A stretch of 64,000 bases of DNA, from positions 1 to 64,000 of the forward strand of contig CALMUT010000028.1 in the NCBI GenBank assembly GCA_937872925.1. The letters are read 5' to 3'. The position numbers were made by a program, and so were the translations under genes. Positions 24,758-32,804 of the stretch are shown here, in pieces. The stretch is from an uncultured Myxococcales bacterium. Lineage in GTDB: Bacteria > Myxococcota_A > Polyangia > Polyangiales > Polyangiaceae. The notes under the pieces were generated by a model. It worked only from the letters and a program-made list of their open reading frames with translations, was not told the origin of the DNA and made no database searches. Within the stretch, counting starts at the first letter, position 1. Each line of letters opens with the position of its first letter.

Positions 24758-26493
24758 CACGGCGCTCCTTTCACGTACAAAAACGCGTCACTGACCGTCA
24801 GCGCGATGATCAAGTCGTCCACGCGCCCGCTCGTTTGCATCACGTCGCTGAGCTGGCGCATGCTTTCTGTATCCTCGATCACGGGCAACCGGGAGAACGC
24901 ATGCTCGAACCAGTTGCGCGCGAAGCAGCGCTGCACCGCGGCGTCTTGGCTCATTTGTTCGGAGAACTCAACGGCGCCGTTCACGGGGATTTTGCCAGTG
25001 ACGTTGTCTTCCTCGTCGTAAACAGGAAAGCCGCCGCTCGCATCAACGGGCAGGCTGAACGCACCTTTTGCACCGGTTCCGGTTTCCTTGTCGTGGTAGC
25101 GGCCCAGCGCGTCGTAGAGATCGAAGGCGAAACCGATGGGGTTGAGGACTTGGTGGCATCCGTTGCAACCCGGGCCGCTGGTCTTGGCTTCCACGTCCTC
25201 GCGCACGGTCAAGTCCACGGTCTTTCCGTTGGAGACCACGGAGCCGCCGGTCACCGGCACGTCGTTTGCGTTTGGGGGCGGTTCTCCTAAATGCACGCAT
25301 AGCGCCTTCTCCACCAGGAAGGCCCCGCGTCGGATCGGAGACTTCACCTGCGGGCTTGCGTACAAAGTGGCAAAGGCCGCCCGAGTGAACAGTCCCGCGC
25401 GCTCCGTGGCCGGAAGGTTGAGCCACTGAAAGTCTTGTGCACCCTTTGGTCCCGCAACGCCGTAAAGCGTGGCCAGCGGTTCGTTGACGTAGGCTTCGGT
25501 CGTCGTCAAGAGAGTCGACAGCTTTCCGTCGCCGTCGAGCACAACCCGCTCCACGAGGGCGACAACTTCGGTTTCCATGGCAGCGCGAAGCGACGGGCTG
25601 TCCTCCGGGAACAGTGCCGGATCTTTGGCTGCCTCGGCCAACGAACCATGCAGGTTCGTGCCCGTCAGTTCCAGCCAATCGATGAAGAACTTCGTGATTT
25701 GGCTTCGGGCGCGCGGGTCCGCGAGTAGGCGCAGGGCGTGCGTCTTCACCCCCTGCGCTGATTCGAGTTCCCCTTTCTCCGCGGCCAGCAGCAACTCCGT
25801 GTCGGGAGTCGTGTTCCACAGGAAGTACGACAATCGCGTCGCGCGCTCAAAGCCGGTCAGCGCTTTGACGCCTTCTGCGATCTTGCCGTTGCTCGGGCGT
25901 CCCACTTCGAGGAAGTAGAGAAACTGTGGCGATTGCAGCATGACTTGCAGCACCACGAACAAGCTGTCTCGAAAGCCTTGGCCCTTGCGAGCCGTGTCGT
26001 ACACGCCACGCAGCCAAGCCTTCTCTTCGTCGGTCACAGGGCGTCGGAAGGCGCGCTTGCCGAAGTCGCTGATGAACGTGTCGACGCAAGCGGAATCCTC
26101 GCTGCCACTGGTGTCACAAGGAAAGATGGGATCGCCCCAGCTACCTTGGCTGGCCGTGATTTCTTCCGCGGCCGTGTTGAACTTCTCGGCCGCCAGCCGC
26201 GACACGGCTTGGCCGGTATCCGGGTCGAGGGAAAGCACCAGTTTCGGCGACGCGAAGAGGTCGCGCACGGTGTTCTCGTATTGCGTCGGCGTCATCCGAC
26301 CCAGTCCGGTCGCCGCCACGTTGATCGTCCCCGGCGGCGTTGCGCCATTGCTCTTGCCCGGCCCGCTGCCATTGCCGGAGCCGGGCTCTCCGCCCGGATC
26401 GGAGATAACCCCGTTGCACGCGGACACCGCGAGTGCGGCGGCGATGCCCAGGGAGCTCCATGCGGAAATCGTTCGATAGCTGTGCCGCGCCAT
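24757..26493 (-). CDS. DUF1592/DUF1588/DUF1585 c-type-cytochrome-like lipoprotein
   Basis: A signal peptide ending in VSAC is followed by the ordered domains typical of this family: DUF1587 ('RMTPTQYENTVRDLF'), DUF1595 ('FGKRAFRRPVTDEEKAWL'), DUF1592 ('GFERATRLSYFLWNTTPDTE'), DUF1588 ('RAGLFTRAAFATLYA' to 'RRGAFLVEKALC'), and DUF1585 at the end ('AVQRCFARNWFEHAFSR'). A single CxxCH heme motif ('CNGCH') lies inside the DUF1588 part. Such proteins are abundant in Planctomycetes and Myxococcota and are thought to work in extracytoplasmic redox or polysaccharide chemistry; no reaction is proven. It forms a coupled two-gene operon with the DUF1552 gene. Confidence 0.92.
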   Translation of the reverse strand: MARHSYRTISAWSSLGIAAALAVSACNGVISDPGGEPGSGNGSGPGKSNGATPPGTINVAATGLGRMTPTQYENTVRDLFASPKLVLSLDPDTGQAVSRLAAEKFNTAAEEITASQGSWGDPIFPCDTSGSEDSACVDTFISDFGKRAFRRPVTDEEKAWLRGVYDTARKGQGFRDSLFVVLQVMLQSPQFLYFLEVGRPSNGKIAEGVKALTGFERATRLSYFLWNTTPDTELLLAAEKGELESAQGVKTHALRLLADPRARSQITKFFIDWLELTGTNLHGSLAEAAKDPALFPEDSPSLRAAMETEVVALVERVVLDGDGKLSTLLTTTEAYVNEPLATLYGVAGPKGAQDFQWLNLPATERAGLFTRAAFATLYASPQVKSPIRRGAFLVEKALCVHLGEPPPNANDVPVTGGSVVSNGKTVDLTVREDVEAKTSGPGCNGCHQVLNPIGFAFDLYDALGRYHDKETGTGAKGAFSLPVDASGGFPVYDEEDNVTGKIPVNGAVEFSEQMSQDAAVQRCFARNWFEHAFSRLPVIEDTESMRQLSDVMQTSGRVDDLIIALTVSDAFLYVKGAP

Positions 26494-26584
26494 GGACCCA
26501 GCTTGACCAAGATCAAGGCGTGGCCGCCATTACAGAGCCTGCGCGGAAGCCCAGGTCGGCTGCGACAAGCAGCCGGAATCGCCG

Positions 26585-27772
26585 CTAAAGTGCCGCAATC
26601 TCGGCGATGATGGTCGCCAAGTACAGGCCGGCCGGGAACGCCGCCGGGACCGGGTGATCGGCGCCTTGGAACCAGCGCTCCAGGACGATGGGGCGCGTGC
26701 CCGCATCGCGCCCGCCGAGGGCCAAAGCGCGGGTCAATTCGTCCACCCCGATGGCCGCGGAGCAGGAACACAGGACTAACAGGCCGCCGGGGCGCGTTGC
26801 GCTGGCGCCGGCAGCCGCCAGACGCCGCATCGCCCCCTCGGCTCGCTTTTTTGCGGCGCGGTTCGGGGCCATTTTGGGCGGATCGCAGACCACCAGATCA
26901 TAGCCGCCTTGGCGGCCCGCGCGCGCCAGCACGTCGTGGGCGTCGGCGCGTTCGAAATGCAGGTTCGCTTCGAGTTGGTTTTCCTTGGCCAGCTCGGCGC
27001 CAAGCTCCACGGCGATCGCGCTCTCATCCACCGCCAGCACCTCCGTCGCGCCACCACGCGCGGCGCCCAGCGCAATCGCGCCGACGTAGGTGAACGTGTC
27101 CAGAACGCGACGTCCTTTGGCCAGGAGTTCGATTCGCCCGCGCAGCGGACGCTGGTCCAGGTAGAAGCCCGTCTTCTGGCCCAGGGAAAGCGGGATACGA
27201 AAGCGTATGCCGCGTTCTTGAAAGGACAGCGCGCTGATGTCCTCTCCGCGCACGACACCCTTGCTGGTTTGGAAGCCTTCCAACTTTGCGGCCTTTTCCG
27301 AGCTGCGATCAATGATGCTGCGCGGCGCAAGCAGTCGCTCCAGGGCGTCCAGCAGGATGCCTTCGCGGCGCTTCATGCCGATCGTCGCAAACTGGACTGC
27401 CAGGGCGTCGCCGAAGCGATCCACGATCAGCCCCGGCAAGTCGTCGCCCTCGGCGTGGATCAAGCGATAGGCGTTGGTCTGCTCGGATGGCAACCCAAGC
27501 CGCGTGCGCCGGGCAATGGCCGCTTCGATGCGTGCTGCCATCCATGCCGGATCCAGCTTCACGTCGCGGGAGCGCGTGCACAGGCGCACGACGATCGCCG
27601 ACCCCGGCGAGTACAGACCGCGCCCCAGGAAGTTGCCACGTTCGTCCTCGACATCGACTTCGTCGCCCGCGACCGCTCCCCCACTGATGCGTGCGACGGC
27701 CTGGGCAAATACCCAAGGATGCCCGGCCCATACGGGGCGAACGTGGCCTGCCTTGATGGTCACCTTCGGCAC
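26585..27772 (-). CDS. Class I SAM-dependent rRNA methyltransferase (RlmI/RlmK family)
   Basis: The N-terminal PUA-like domain ('VTIKAGHVRPVWAGHPWVFA') is followed by the RlmI-type central region ('DDLPGLIVDRFGDALAVQF', 'GFYLDQRPLRG') and a Rossmann methyltransferase domain: 'RVLDTFTYVGAIALGAARGG' (SAM-binding motif I), 'VLAVDESAIAVELG' (motif II) and 'YDLVVCDPPKMAP' (catalytic DPP motif). Family members methylate C5 of cytosine in 23S rRNA. The GTG start at 27772 matches the usual family N-terminus; the frame continues 33 codons further upstream without matching it. It stands alone, divergent from the outer-membrane protein gene, and is one of the few housekeeping genes in the window. Confidence 0.9.
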   Translation of the reverse strand: MPKVTIKAGHVRPVWAGHPWVFAQAVARISGGAVAGDEVDVEDERGNFLGRGLYSPGSAIVVRLCTRSRDVKLDPAWMAARIEAAIARRTRLGLPSEQTNAYRLIHAEGDDLPGLIVDRFGDALAVQFATIGMKRREGILLDALERLLAPRSIIDRSSEKAAKLEGFQTSKGVVRGEDISALSFQERGIRFRIPLSLGQKTGFYLDQRPLRGRIELLAKGRRVLDTFTYVGAIALGAARGGATEVLAVDESAIAVELGAELAKENQLEANLHFERADAHDVLARAGRQGGYDLVVCDPPKMAPNRAAKKRAEGAMRRLAAAGASATRPGGLLVLCSCSAAIGVDELTRALALGGRDAGTRPIVLERWFQGADHPVPAAFPAGLYLATIIAEIAAL

Positions 27773-27859
27773 AGAACAGCGAGTAGCGCCGGATCCAGGT
27801 GTCTGTAAACTGCGCTCCACAGCTTGCGCCGAAAAAACCTCAGATTTTCGCGGATTCTG

Positions 27860-27888
27860 CCTGGGTGGCACCTGGCACCCAGGTTGCT
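27860..27888 (+). promoter_or_regulatory. Sigma-54 promoter overlapped by an 8-bp inverted repeat
   Basis: TGGCAC-CCAGG-TTGCT at 27873-27888 is a full match to the RpoN -24/-12 consensus. The -24 element sits inside an inverted repeat, CCTGGGTG (27860-27867) and CACCCAGG (27876-27883), so a protein bound to the palindrome would block RpoN. The expected start of transcription is near 27899, leaving a leader of about 35 bases before the ATG at 27934, with GAGGA as ribosome binding site. Confidence 0.65.
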
Positions 27889-27933
27889 ACCGTTTGTCAG
27901 CTGTCGCTTATTGATAGATCCGAGGAAGCCAAG

Positions 27934-28788
27934 ATGCCGCGCAGCCTGCTTGCCAGTTTACTAACTTGTTCCGTCTTTCTGGTCCCCGCCGTCGCGGTTG
28001 CCGAGGAAGAGCCTGAATGCCCGCCGGGTGGGTGGTTCTGCGAAGAGACGCCGCCGACGGATCCGGAGGCCGAAGTGGACCCGGGCGCCGAGCCCGAAGC
28101 GGAGGCCGAGGCGGACAAACCCGTCGTGGTGACCAAGACCGAAGAGGACGGCACGCGGAAGATCCTGATCGTCGACAAGCCGCCGACGAAAGAGAAGAAG
28201 AAGAAGCGCCGGCCCAAGAAAGAGTGGGGCCTCAACTTGCACGCGCAGGGCGTACTGATGGGCGGCGCCAACGACCGTCGGCGTCAAGAGCCACACGAGA
28301 CGGCGGGCATGGGCGGCCTAGGATTCAGTCTACGCTATCGTCCCGTGCCCCATTTTGCGTTCGATGCGGGTTTGGATTTCATCGGCGGCATCGACTACCT
28401 GGGCAATGAGCGCGGCGAGACTGCGCTTCTGCTCAACGGCATGGTCTTCATCAATCCGAAGAACAAGGTTCAGGTCTACGCCCTCGGCGGACTGGGCTTC
28501 AGCGGCGCCAGCGTGAATCGCAGAAATGTCACGGAGCTGGCTGACGGCAGCTTGATCGAATCCGAAGAGCGAGTTGAATACAGCTACTTTGGCGGACAGC
28601 TCGGCATGGGCGTGGAGTTCCGCATCGCCAAACGCACGGCCCTGAACGTAGACGTGCTTGGGTTTGTGCGTGGGCGCACCGACGAACGGGCACGCACCGA
28701 ACCGGAGTTCATCGATCCAGAGACCGGCCGCACCACTAACACTTCGGGTGGCGGCCTGCTGCGCGGCGGCATTACATTCTATTGGTGA
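27934..28788 (+). CDS. Outer-membrane beta-barrel protein with acidic/basic linker
   Basis: ATG 27934 follows GAGGA and gives a signal peptide ('LLTCSVFLVPAVAVA'). Residues 25-55 are Glu/Pro-rich, then comes a short Lys/Arg cluster ('EKKKKRRPKKE'), then a C-terminal domain of about 190 residues with strands rich in Gly and aromatics ('WGLNLHAQGVLMGG', 'GLGFSLRYRPVPHFAFDAGL', 'YALGGLGFSGA') ending in 'RGGITFYW', the terminal aromatic typical of outer-membrane barrels. It resembles OmpA/OprF-like N-terminal barrels without a peptidoglycan-binding part. Expression is probably RpoN-dependent. Its stop codon abuts that of the convergent gene within TGATCA. Confidence 0.78.
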   Translation: MPRSLLASLLTCSVFLVPAVAVAEEEPECPPGGWFCEETPPTDPEAEVDPGAEPEAEAEADKPVVVTKTEEDGTRKILIVDKPPTKEKKKKRRPKKEWGLNLHAQGVLMGGANDRRRQEPHETAGMGGLGFSLRYRPVPHFAFDAGLDFIGGIDYLGNERGETALLLNGMVFINPKNKVQVYALGGLGFSGASVNRRNVTELADGSLIESEERVEYSYFGGQLGMGVEFRIAKRTALNVDVLGFVRGRTDERARTEPEFIDPETGRTTNTSGGGLLRGGITFYW

Positions 28789-31700
28789 TCACGGGTAGGG
28801 GGGCGCTTTGGAGTCGCCGCGCTTGGCGTTGACCACGTCCAGAGGCACCGACTTCTTGGCGGCCGCGTTGGACGCTTGGGTCAAGACATCGGGATTGACG
28901 GCGACGTCGTGCTCCTTGCCACTGATGGATCCGTGGCAGCCACCACAGAAGCCGTTAAAGAGCTCGCGTCGGAAGGAAAGGGTGACCCACTCTCCGGGGT
29001 AGTACTGCACCTCTTCCATCTGGTGGTGCAGGGAAGGTGAGTTCTCCCCAGCGAATTGCGCCTGGGTACCAATGATGACCGGTAGGCCGCCCGGGATCTG
29101 CACCCGCACCGAGCCATCACCCTGTAGCGGTACGTTGCCAACCAAGCGCCGCCGGGAGTAGAGCTTGCCGTACTTGTCGTCGACGATGTAGGCGCTCGAA
29201 TCCGAGAGGCTCTTCTCGTTTTCCGGGGGCAGGCTCTCCCACAAATCGAAACTGCTCATCTTGGGCACGAAGCGTCCGGAACGCGTGTTCTGGAACATCA
29301 AGCTCGTGATGAGCGGGAAGTCCAGGTACGTCAACTGCGCGCGGTCTGTGCGGGGCTGTCCGTCGTTTTCCGTGTAGATCACGGCGCTGCCCGTCGGGTC
29401 CGCGGGACTTGAGCGAAACACGCCCCGGGAGTAACGACCGTAGACCGGCACGGCCCAGATCTCGTCCTGGCTAGGGTCCGACAGACCGGGCAGGGGTGTG
29501 CGCGCTCCGGTTGCCGTGTTGACGACGACAACGTCGAAGTTCCCGGAGAAGTTCGACAGGTCAACGACGTTGGCGGCGTAGCTAACGAGCAGGTGCCCGT
29601 TGGGCAGGGGAGCCGGGTTGCGGTAGGCGCCCTTCGTCGAGCCCGTCACCCGTCCCGTTGCCGCAGAGTCGAGGAACGTGAGCGAACGCTGGAAGAAATT
29701 TGGCGACGGGTAAGTGATCGCGTCCGGGTTCTGGGTGTAGTCGTCGGGATCTTCGCTGCGATGGTCTGGGCCTAGGGAGCGGTTAACGAGGACGAGGGTT
29801 CCGGCCTCATGCACCGCGCCGAACTCGCTGGCGATGACCGCGAAGTTCAGATCGAATAGGTGAATGATGTCGGTGACCTGCTGGAAGCCGAAGCTTTGGC
29901 GTTGTCCGATCAGCGGGTGGTAGTCGCCGCCGTCCAGGTTGATGCGGCGCGCTGCCAACTGGTGGAAGCCCGGCGCGCGTTTCTCCGTGGTGAAGAGCAC
30001 TTGGCCGTTGCTCTTGAAGGACGGCTGCAGTTCCTGGTTCAAGAGGAAGGTGAGCTGGCGGATCTTCCCGCCTTCTAGAACATAGAGGTTCGAGTTCAGC
30101 TTCGCCGGATCCGCCGGAGTGCGCTGCGGCCCGGCATAGTCGAAGGCGGCCGTGTTCATGGTGTTGCCACGGGTGGAGGCGAAGACCAGCGTGCCGTCGG
30201 GGGCGAAGGCTGGGTCGAAGTTGTGCACCAGTTCGCCATTGGTGGGCACGGCCTTGCCTTCGTCATCTACGGCCGGAGCGTCGATTGCGGAATCCACGGC
30301 ACAGTTCGAACCGTCTGCGTTCATGACGTAAACGCGGAGCGGCTCGCTCGCCGCGCTGCGCGCCGCGAAGGTGATCTTGCTTCCGTCCCAAGCCACTTGG
30401 GGGCGACGGATGTCGGCACTCGCCGTGGCGAGGCCGCAGCCGGCGGTGAGGCTGGTGTCGCCACCCGAAAGTGTCACGTTGCCCGTCGCGTCCATGCTGG
30501 CGGCAGCGAGTCTCAGGTCCGCGCCAGGGTTGTAGGCTTCGAAATCAACGACCCGCGCGGGAAGTGCCGCCGGCGGTCGTCGCACGTAGACGATGCCGGA
30601 GAGCGGTGCGAGTTTGGACTGTCGATCCGCTTGTTCTTTCTCCAGCCAGGTGACGATCACGCAGTACGGATCTTGGTCATCCAAGGGACCTGTCTCTGCG
30701 GCAGTGCGGTCACATACGGAGGGATCGCCCCCTGCCGCGAACAGAGGACCGCCGCGGTGCAAGATGCCAAAACCGGTGGGTGCCGGCGGCAGGTTCTTGC
30801 GCAGGAGCCGGCTCGCATTCGGGTCTGGCGACTCAATCGCGAGCTGTTTGAGAGACTGCCTGTAGTTTGCGCGCGTCGTGGGCAAGCTGAAGTAGCCATT
30901 CGAACCGCCGCGAGGTGAAAAACCGGGGAACGCTGGCGTTGAGTGGCAGCCCAATTGCAAGCAGCCGCGCTTGGCCAGCATCGGTTGCACGCGTTTCGCG
31001 AAAAACTCGAAGCCGGGATCCGGCGGGATGTTCGTGGGACCGCCCAGCTGGCGGGCCCAATCCTCGATCGCCTTGTACTGCCCGTCCTCGGGCGTGTCGA
31101 AGAAGTGCCCGCCCTCGTGATAGGTGCCGCCGAAAGCGGGATCGAGCACGCGTCGAATGAGTTCGCTCTGGGAAGCGTCGGTCGCGACGTAGTCTTTCGC
31201 CGAGAAGTAGTTCCAGCGCTTTTGCTCGTCCGTCTTGCCGCAGCTGAGCATCATCGCGCCCTCGGCAACGCCGTGGCAGTTCGCGCCTGCGCAGTTCTGG
31301 ACCAGGAAAGGGTTCACTTGCTCAAGGAACACTTGATAGTCAGGCGTGCCGGGGTCTTTCGTCGGATCGAATAGGGAGTCATGACCGACACGCTCCACGC
31401 AGGGTTCAGTCGCCTGCTGGGTCTTCTTGGGGCTGACGTTGTTTTCCGTCGCACCACGCTCGATCCACCGCGAAAGTGTGGAGAAGCTCGGCGTGCCGAC
31501 CTCGATCAGCGTGCCTCCCGCGTGTGGCACGCCCTTGGTGACGGTGTCGTAAGTGCCGTCCCAGTGCGTGATGCGCATGCTGTAGTCGGGCACTGCTTTC
31601 ATCAACAGCGCCGGCATGCCGTAGGGACCGTAGTTGGTGAGTAGGTCGCGCCGCTTTGCGATCAACTCGTGGGTGGTGACGTCCAGGTTGCCCAGCGCGT

Positions 31701-31896
31701 TGCCGCGATCGTCGGCGGTCACGTGGCAACTGGAACCCGTTGGGCTAGTTGCGCATTGGCTGATCAGAATGGGAGCGATCTTGCGCTCATAGTAGGTGCC
31801 GCCGGGCTCCACCTCTCGCTGCGAACAGCTCGTGAAGACCAAGGTGGCCAGGATGACGGCGGGTGCGGTAATGACGGCAAATATTCGGCTTCGCAT
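28789..31896 (-). CDS. HzsA-like c-type cytochrome lipoprotein with TolB-like propeller
   Basis: ATG 31896 starts a signal peptide ending in FTSC, 1,035 residues in all. Heme-binding-like motifs are present in the first third ('NCAGANCHG', 'CLQLGCHS', both CX4CH) and one canonical CxxCH lies near the C-terminus ('FCGGCHGSISG'). The middle is a TolB-like propeller ('RPQVAWDGSKITFAARS', 'VYVMNADGSNC', 'FDPAFAPDGTLVFASTRG'). This order, hemes, propeller, then C-terminal heme, is that of proteins related to the hydrazine synthase alpha subunit, which in non-anammox bacteria have unknown roles, probably extracytoplasmic electron transfer. The CX4CH spacing means those sites may not bind heme normally. 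It is a single gene, convergent with the outer-membrane protein gene. Confidence 0.8.
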   Translation of the reverse strand: MRSRIFAVITAPAVILATLVFTSCSQREVEPGGTYYERKIAPILISQCATSPTGSSCHVTADDRGNALGNLDVTTHELIAKRRDLLTNYGPYGMPALLMKAVPDYSMRITHWDGTYDTVTKGVPHAGGTLIEVGTPSFSTLSRWIERGATENNVSPKKTQQATEPCVERVGHDSLFDPTKDPGTPDYQVFLEQVNPFLVQNCAGANCHGVAEGAMMLSCGKTDEQKRWNYFSAKDYVATDASQSELIRRVLDPAFGGTYHEGGHFFDTPEDGQYKAIEDWARQLGGPTNIPPDPGFEFFAKRVQPMLAKRGCLQLGCHSTPAFPGFSPRGGSNGYFSLPTTRANYRQSLKQLAIESPDPNASRLLRKNLPPAPTGFGILHRGGPLFAAGGDPSVCDRTAAETGPLDDQDPYCVIVTWLEKEQADRQSKLAPLSGIVYVRRPPAALPARVVDFEAYNPGADLRLAAASMDATGNVTLSGGDTSLTAGCGLATASADIRRPQVAWDGSKITFAARSAASEPLRVYVMNADGSNCAVDSAIDAPAVDDEGKAVPTNGELVHNFDPAFAPDGTLVFASTRGNTMNTAAFDYAGPQRTPADPAKLNSNLYVLEGGKIRQLTFLLNQELQPSFKSNGQVLFTTEKRAPGFHQLAARRINLDGGDYHPLIGQRQSFGFQQVTDIIHLFDLNFAVIASEFGAVHEAGTLVLVNRSLGPDHRSEDPDDYTQNPDAITYPSPNFFQRSLTFLDSAATGRVTGSTKGAYRNPAPLPNGHLLVSYAANVVDLSNFSGNFDVVVVNTATGARTPLPGLSDPSQDEIWAVPVYGRYSRGVFRSSPADPTGSAVIYTENDGQPRTDRAQLTYLDFPLITSLMFQNTRSGRFVPKMSSFDLWESLPPENEKSLSDSSAYIVDDKYGKLYSRRRLVGNVPLQGDGSVRVQIPGGLPVIIGTQAQFAGENSPSLHHQMEEVQYYPGEWVTLSFRRELFNGFCGGCHGSISGKEHDVAVNPDVLTQASNAAAKKSVPLDVVNAKRGDSKAPPYP

Positions 31897-32010
31897 GGGC
31901 AACTCTCCCCAAAGCAATTGTGAGTCGAGGCCGTCCCGACCGCGATGACATCGGTCAAGTCCGCCTGACATAGATCAAGTGGGTCCAACTCCCACAAGGT
32001 GCGACAGACG

Positions 32011-32739
32011 CTACTTGGAGCTGAAAACCAGCGGGTAGCTCACGGTGACGATGCCTCCACCCTTGGGCGCGGGGAAGTGCATGGTTCGAAATACTTGCTG
32101 CACGCAGCTGTCGAGGGAGCCGCGTTTGCTGGCTTGGCTCAGCTTGATGCTGGTGACGCGCCCGCTTGAGCCGATCACGAAGCTGGTCACGATCTTCGTG
32201 CTGAAGTCCCCGCGCAGCAGCTCCTTTTCATAACAAGCGCGGATGCGACTCATCTTCGAGCGTACGACACGCTGAATGACCTGCGGGTCGAGCTTGCCTC
32301 GGATCGCCTTGGCGCCGAGTCGCACCTTTGGTGTTGCCTTGGCTGCGGCGCTCAGGCTGCCGACGCCCACGCCTGCGCCGAAGCCCGAGCCGCCGCCGCC
32401 GGATCCGATACCGCGTAGTCCCAGACCACCCTCGAGCATGGGGCCGCCGGTGAGTGCGCCTATCACACCGTACTCCTCGTAGGGAGCGCCTTCGTCTGAC
32501 GCGTCGAGAAGTTCGTCTTCGCCGTCTTCACCGGCGCGCGGATCGCGTCCGTCGTCTTCGACCACGGCGACCAGCTCTTCGCCACCTTCAGGTTCGCTTT
32601 CTTGCGGGGTGGGCACCGCGACGACCGCCGCGTCTTGCTTGCTTTCCGGGCTGCTCGCGGGTGCAGAGCTTCGAGCGCATGCGACGGAAACCGCCATGCC
32701 TGCCGTGAGTGCTAGGAATCGCTCGACGTCGAAAACCAT
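32011..32739 (-). CDS. AgmX/PglI C-terminal-domain lipoprotein
   Basis: ATG 32739 gives a signal peptide ending in SVAC, then an acidic low-complexity stretch (about residues 45-85), a Gly-rich segment, and a C-terminal domain of about 100 residues: 'KLDPQVIQRVVRSKMSRIRA', 'CYEKELLRGDFSTKI', 'SFVIGSSGRVTSIKLSQAS' and 'FPAPKGGGIVTVSYPLVF'. That is the AgmX/PglI C-terminal pattern, a TonB-C-like fold found in adventurous-gliding proteins of Myxococcus. It could couple to an energised envelope complex, but the motor genes are not in this window. It is divergent from lnt, with 65 bp between them. Confidence 0.85.
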   Translation of the reverse strand: MVFDVERFLALTAGMAVSVACARSSAPASSPESKQDAAVVAVPTPQESEPEGGEELVAVVEDDGRDPRAGEDGEDELLDASDEGAPYEEYGVIGALTGGPMLEGGLGLRGIGSGGGGSGFGAGVGVGSLSAAAKATPKVRLGAKAIRGKLDPQVIQRVVRSKMSRIRACYEKELLRGDFSTKIVTSFVIGSSGRVTSIKLSQASKRGSLDSCVQQVFRTMHFPAPKGGGIVTVSYPLVFSSK

Positions 32740-32804
32740 GCCTGCAGTGTAGACCCAGGACGACCTGTCATCAAAGCAGCGGAGCGTGCTAGCGTTTTGG
32801 TGCG

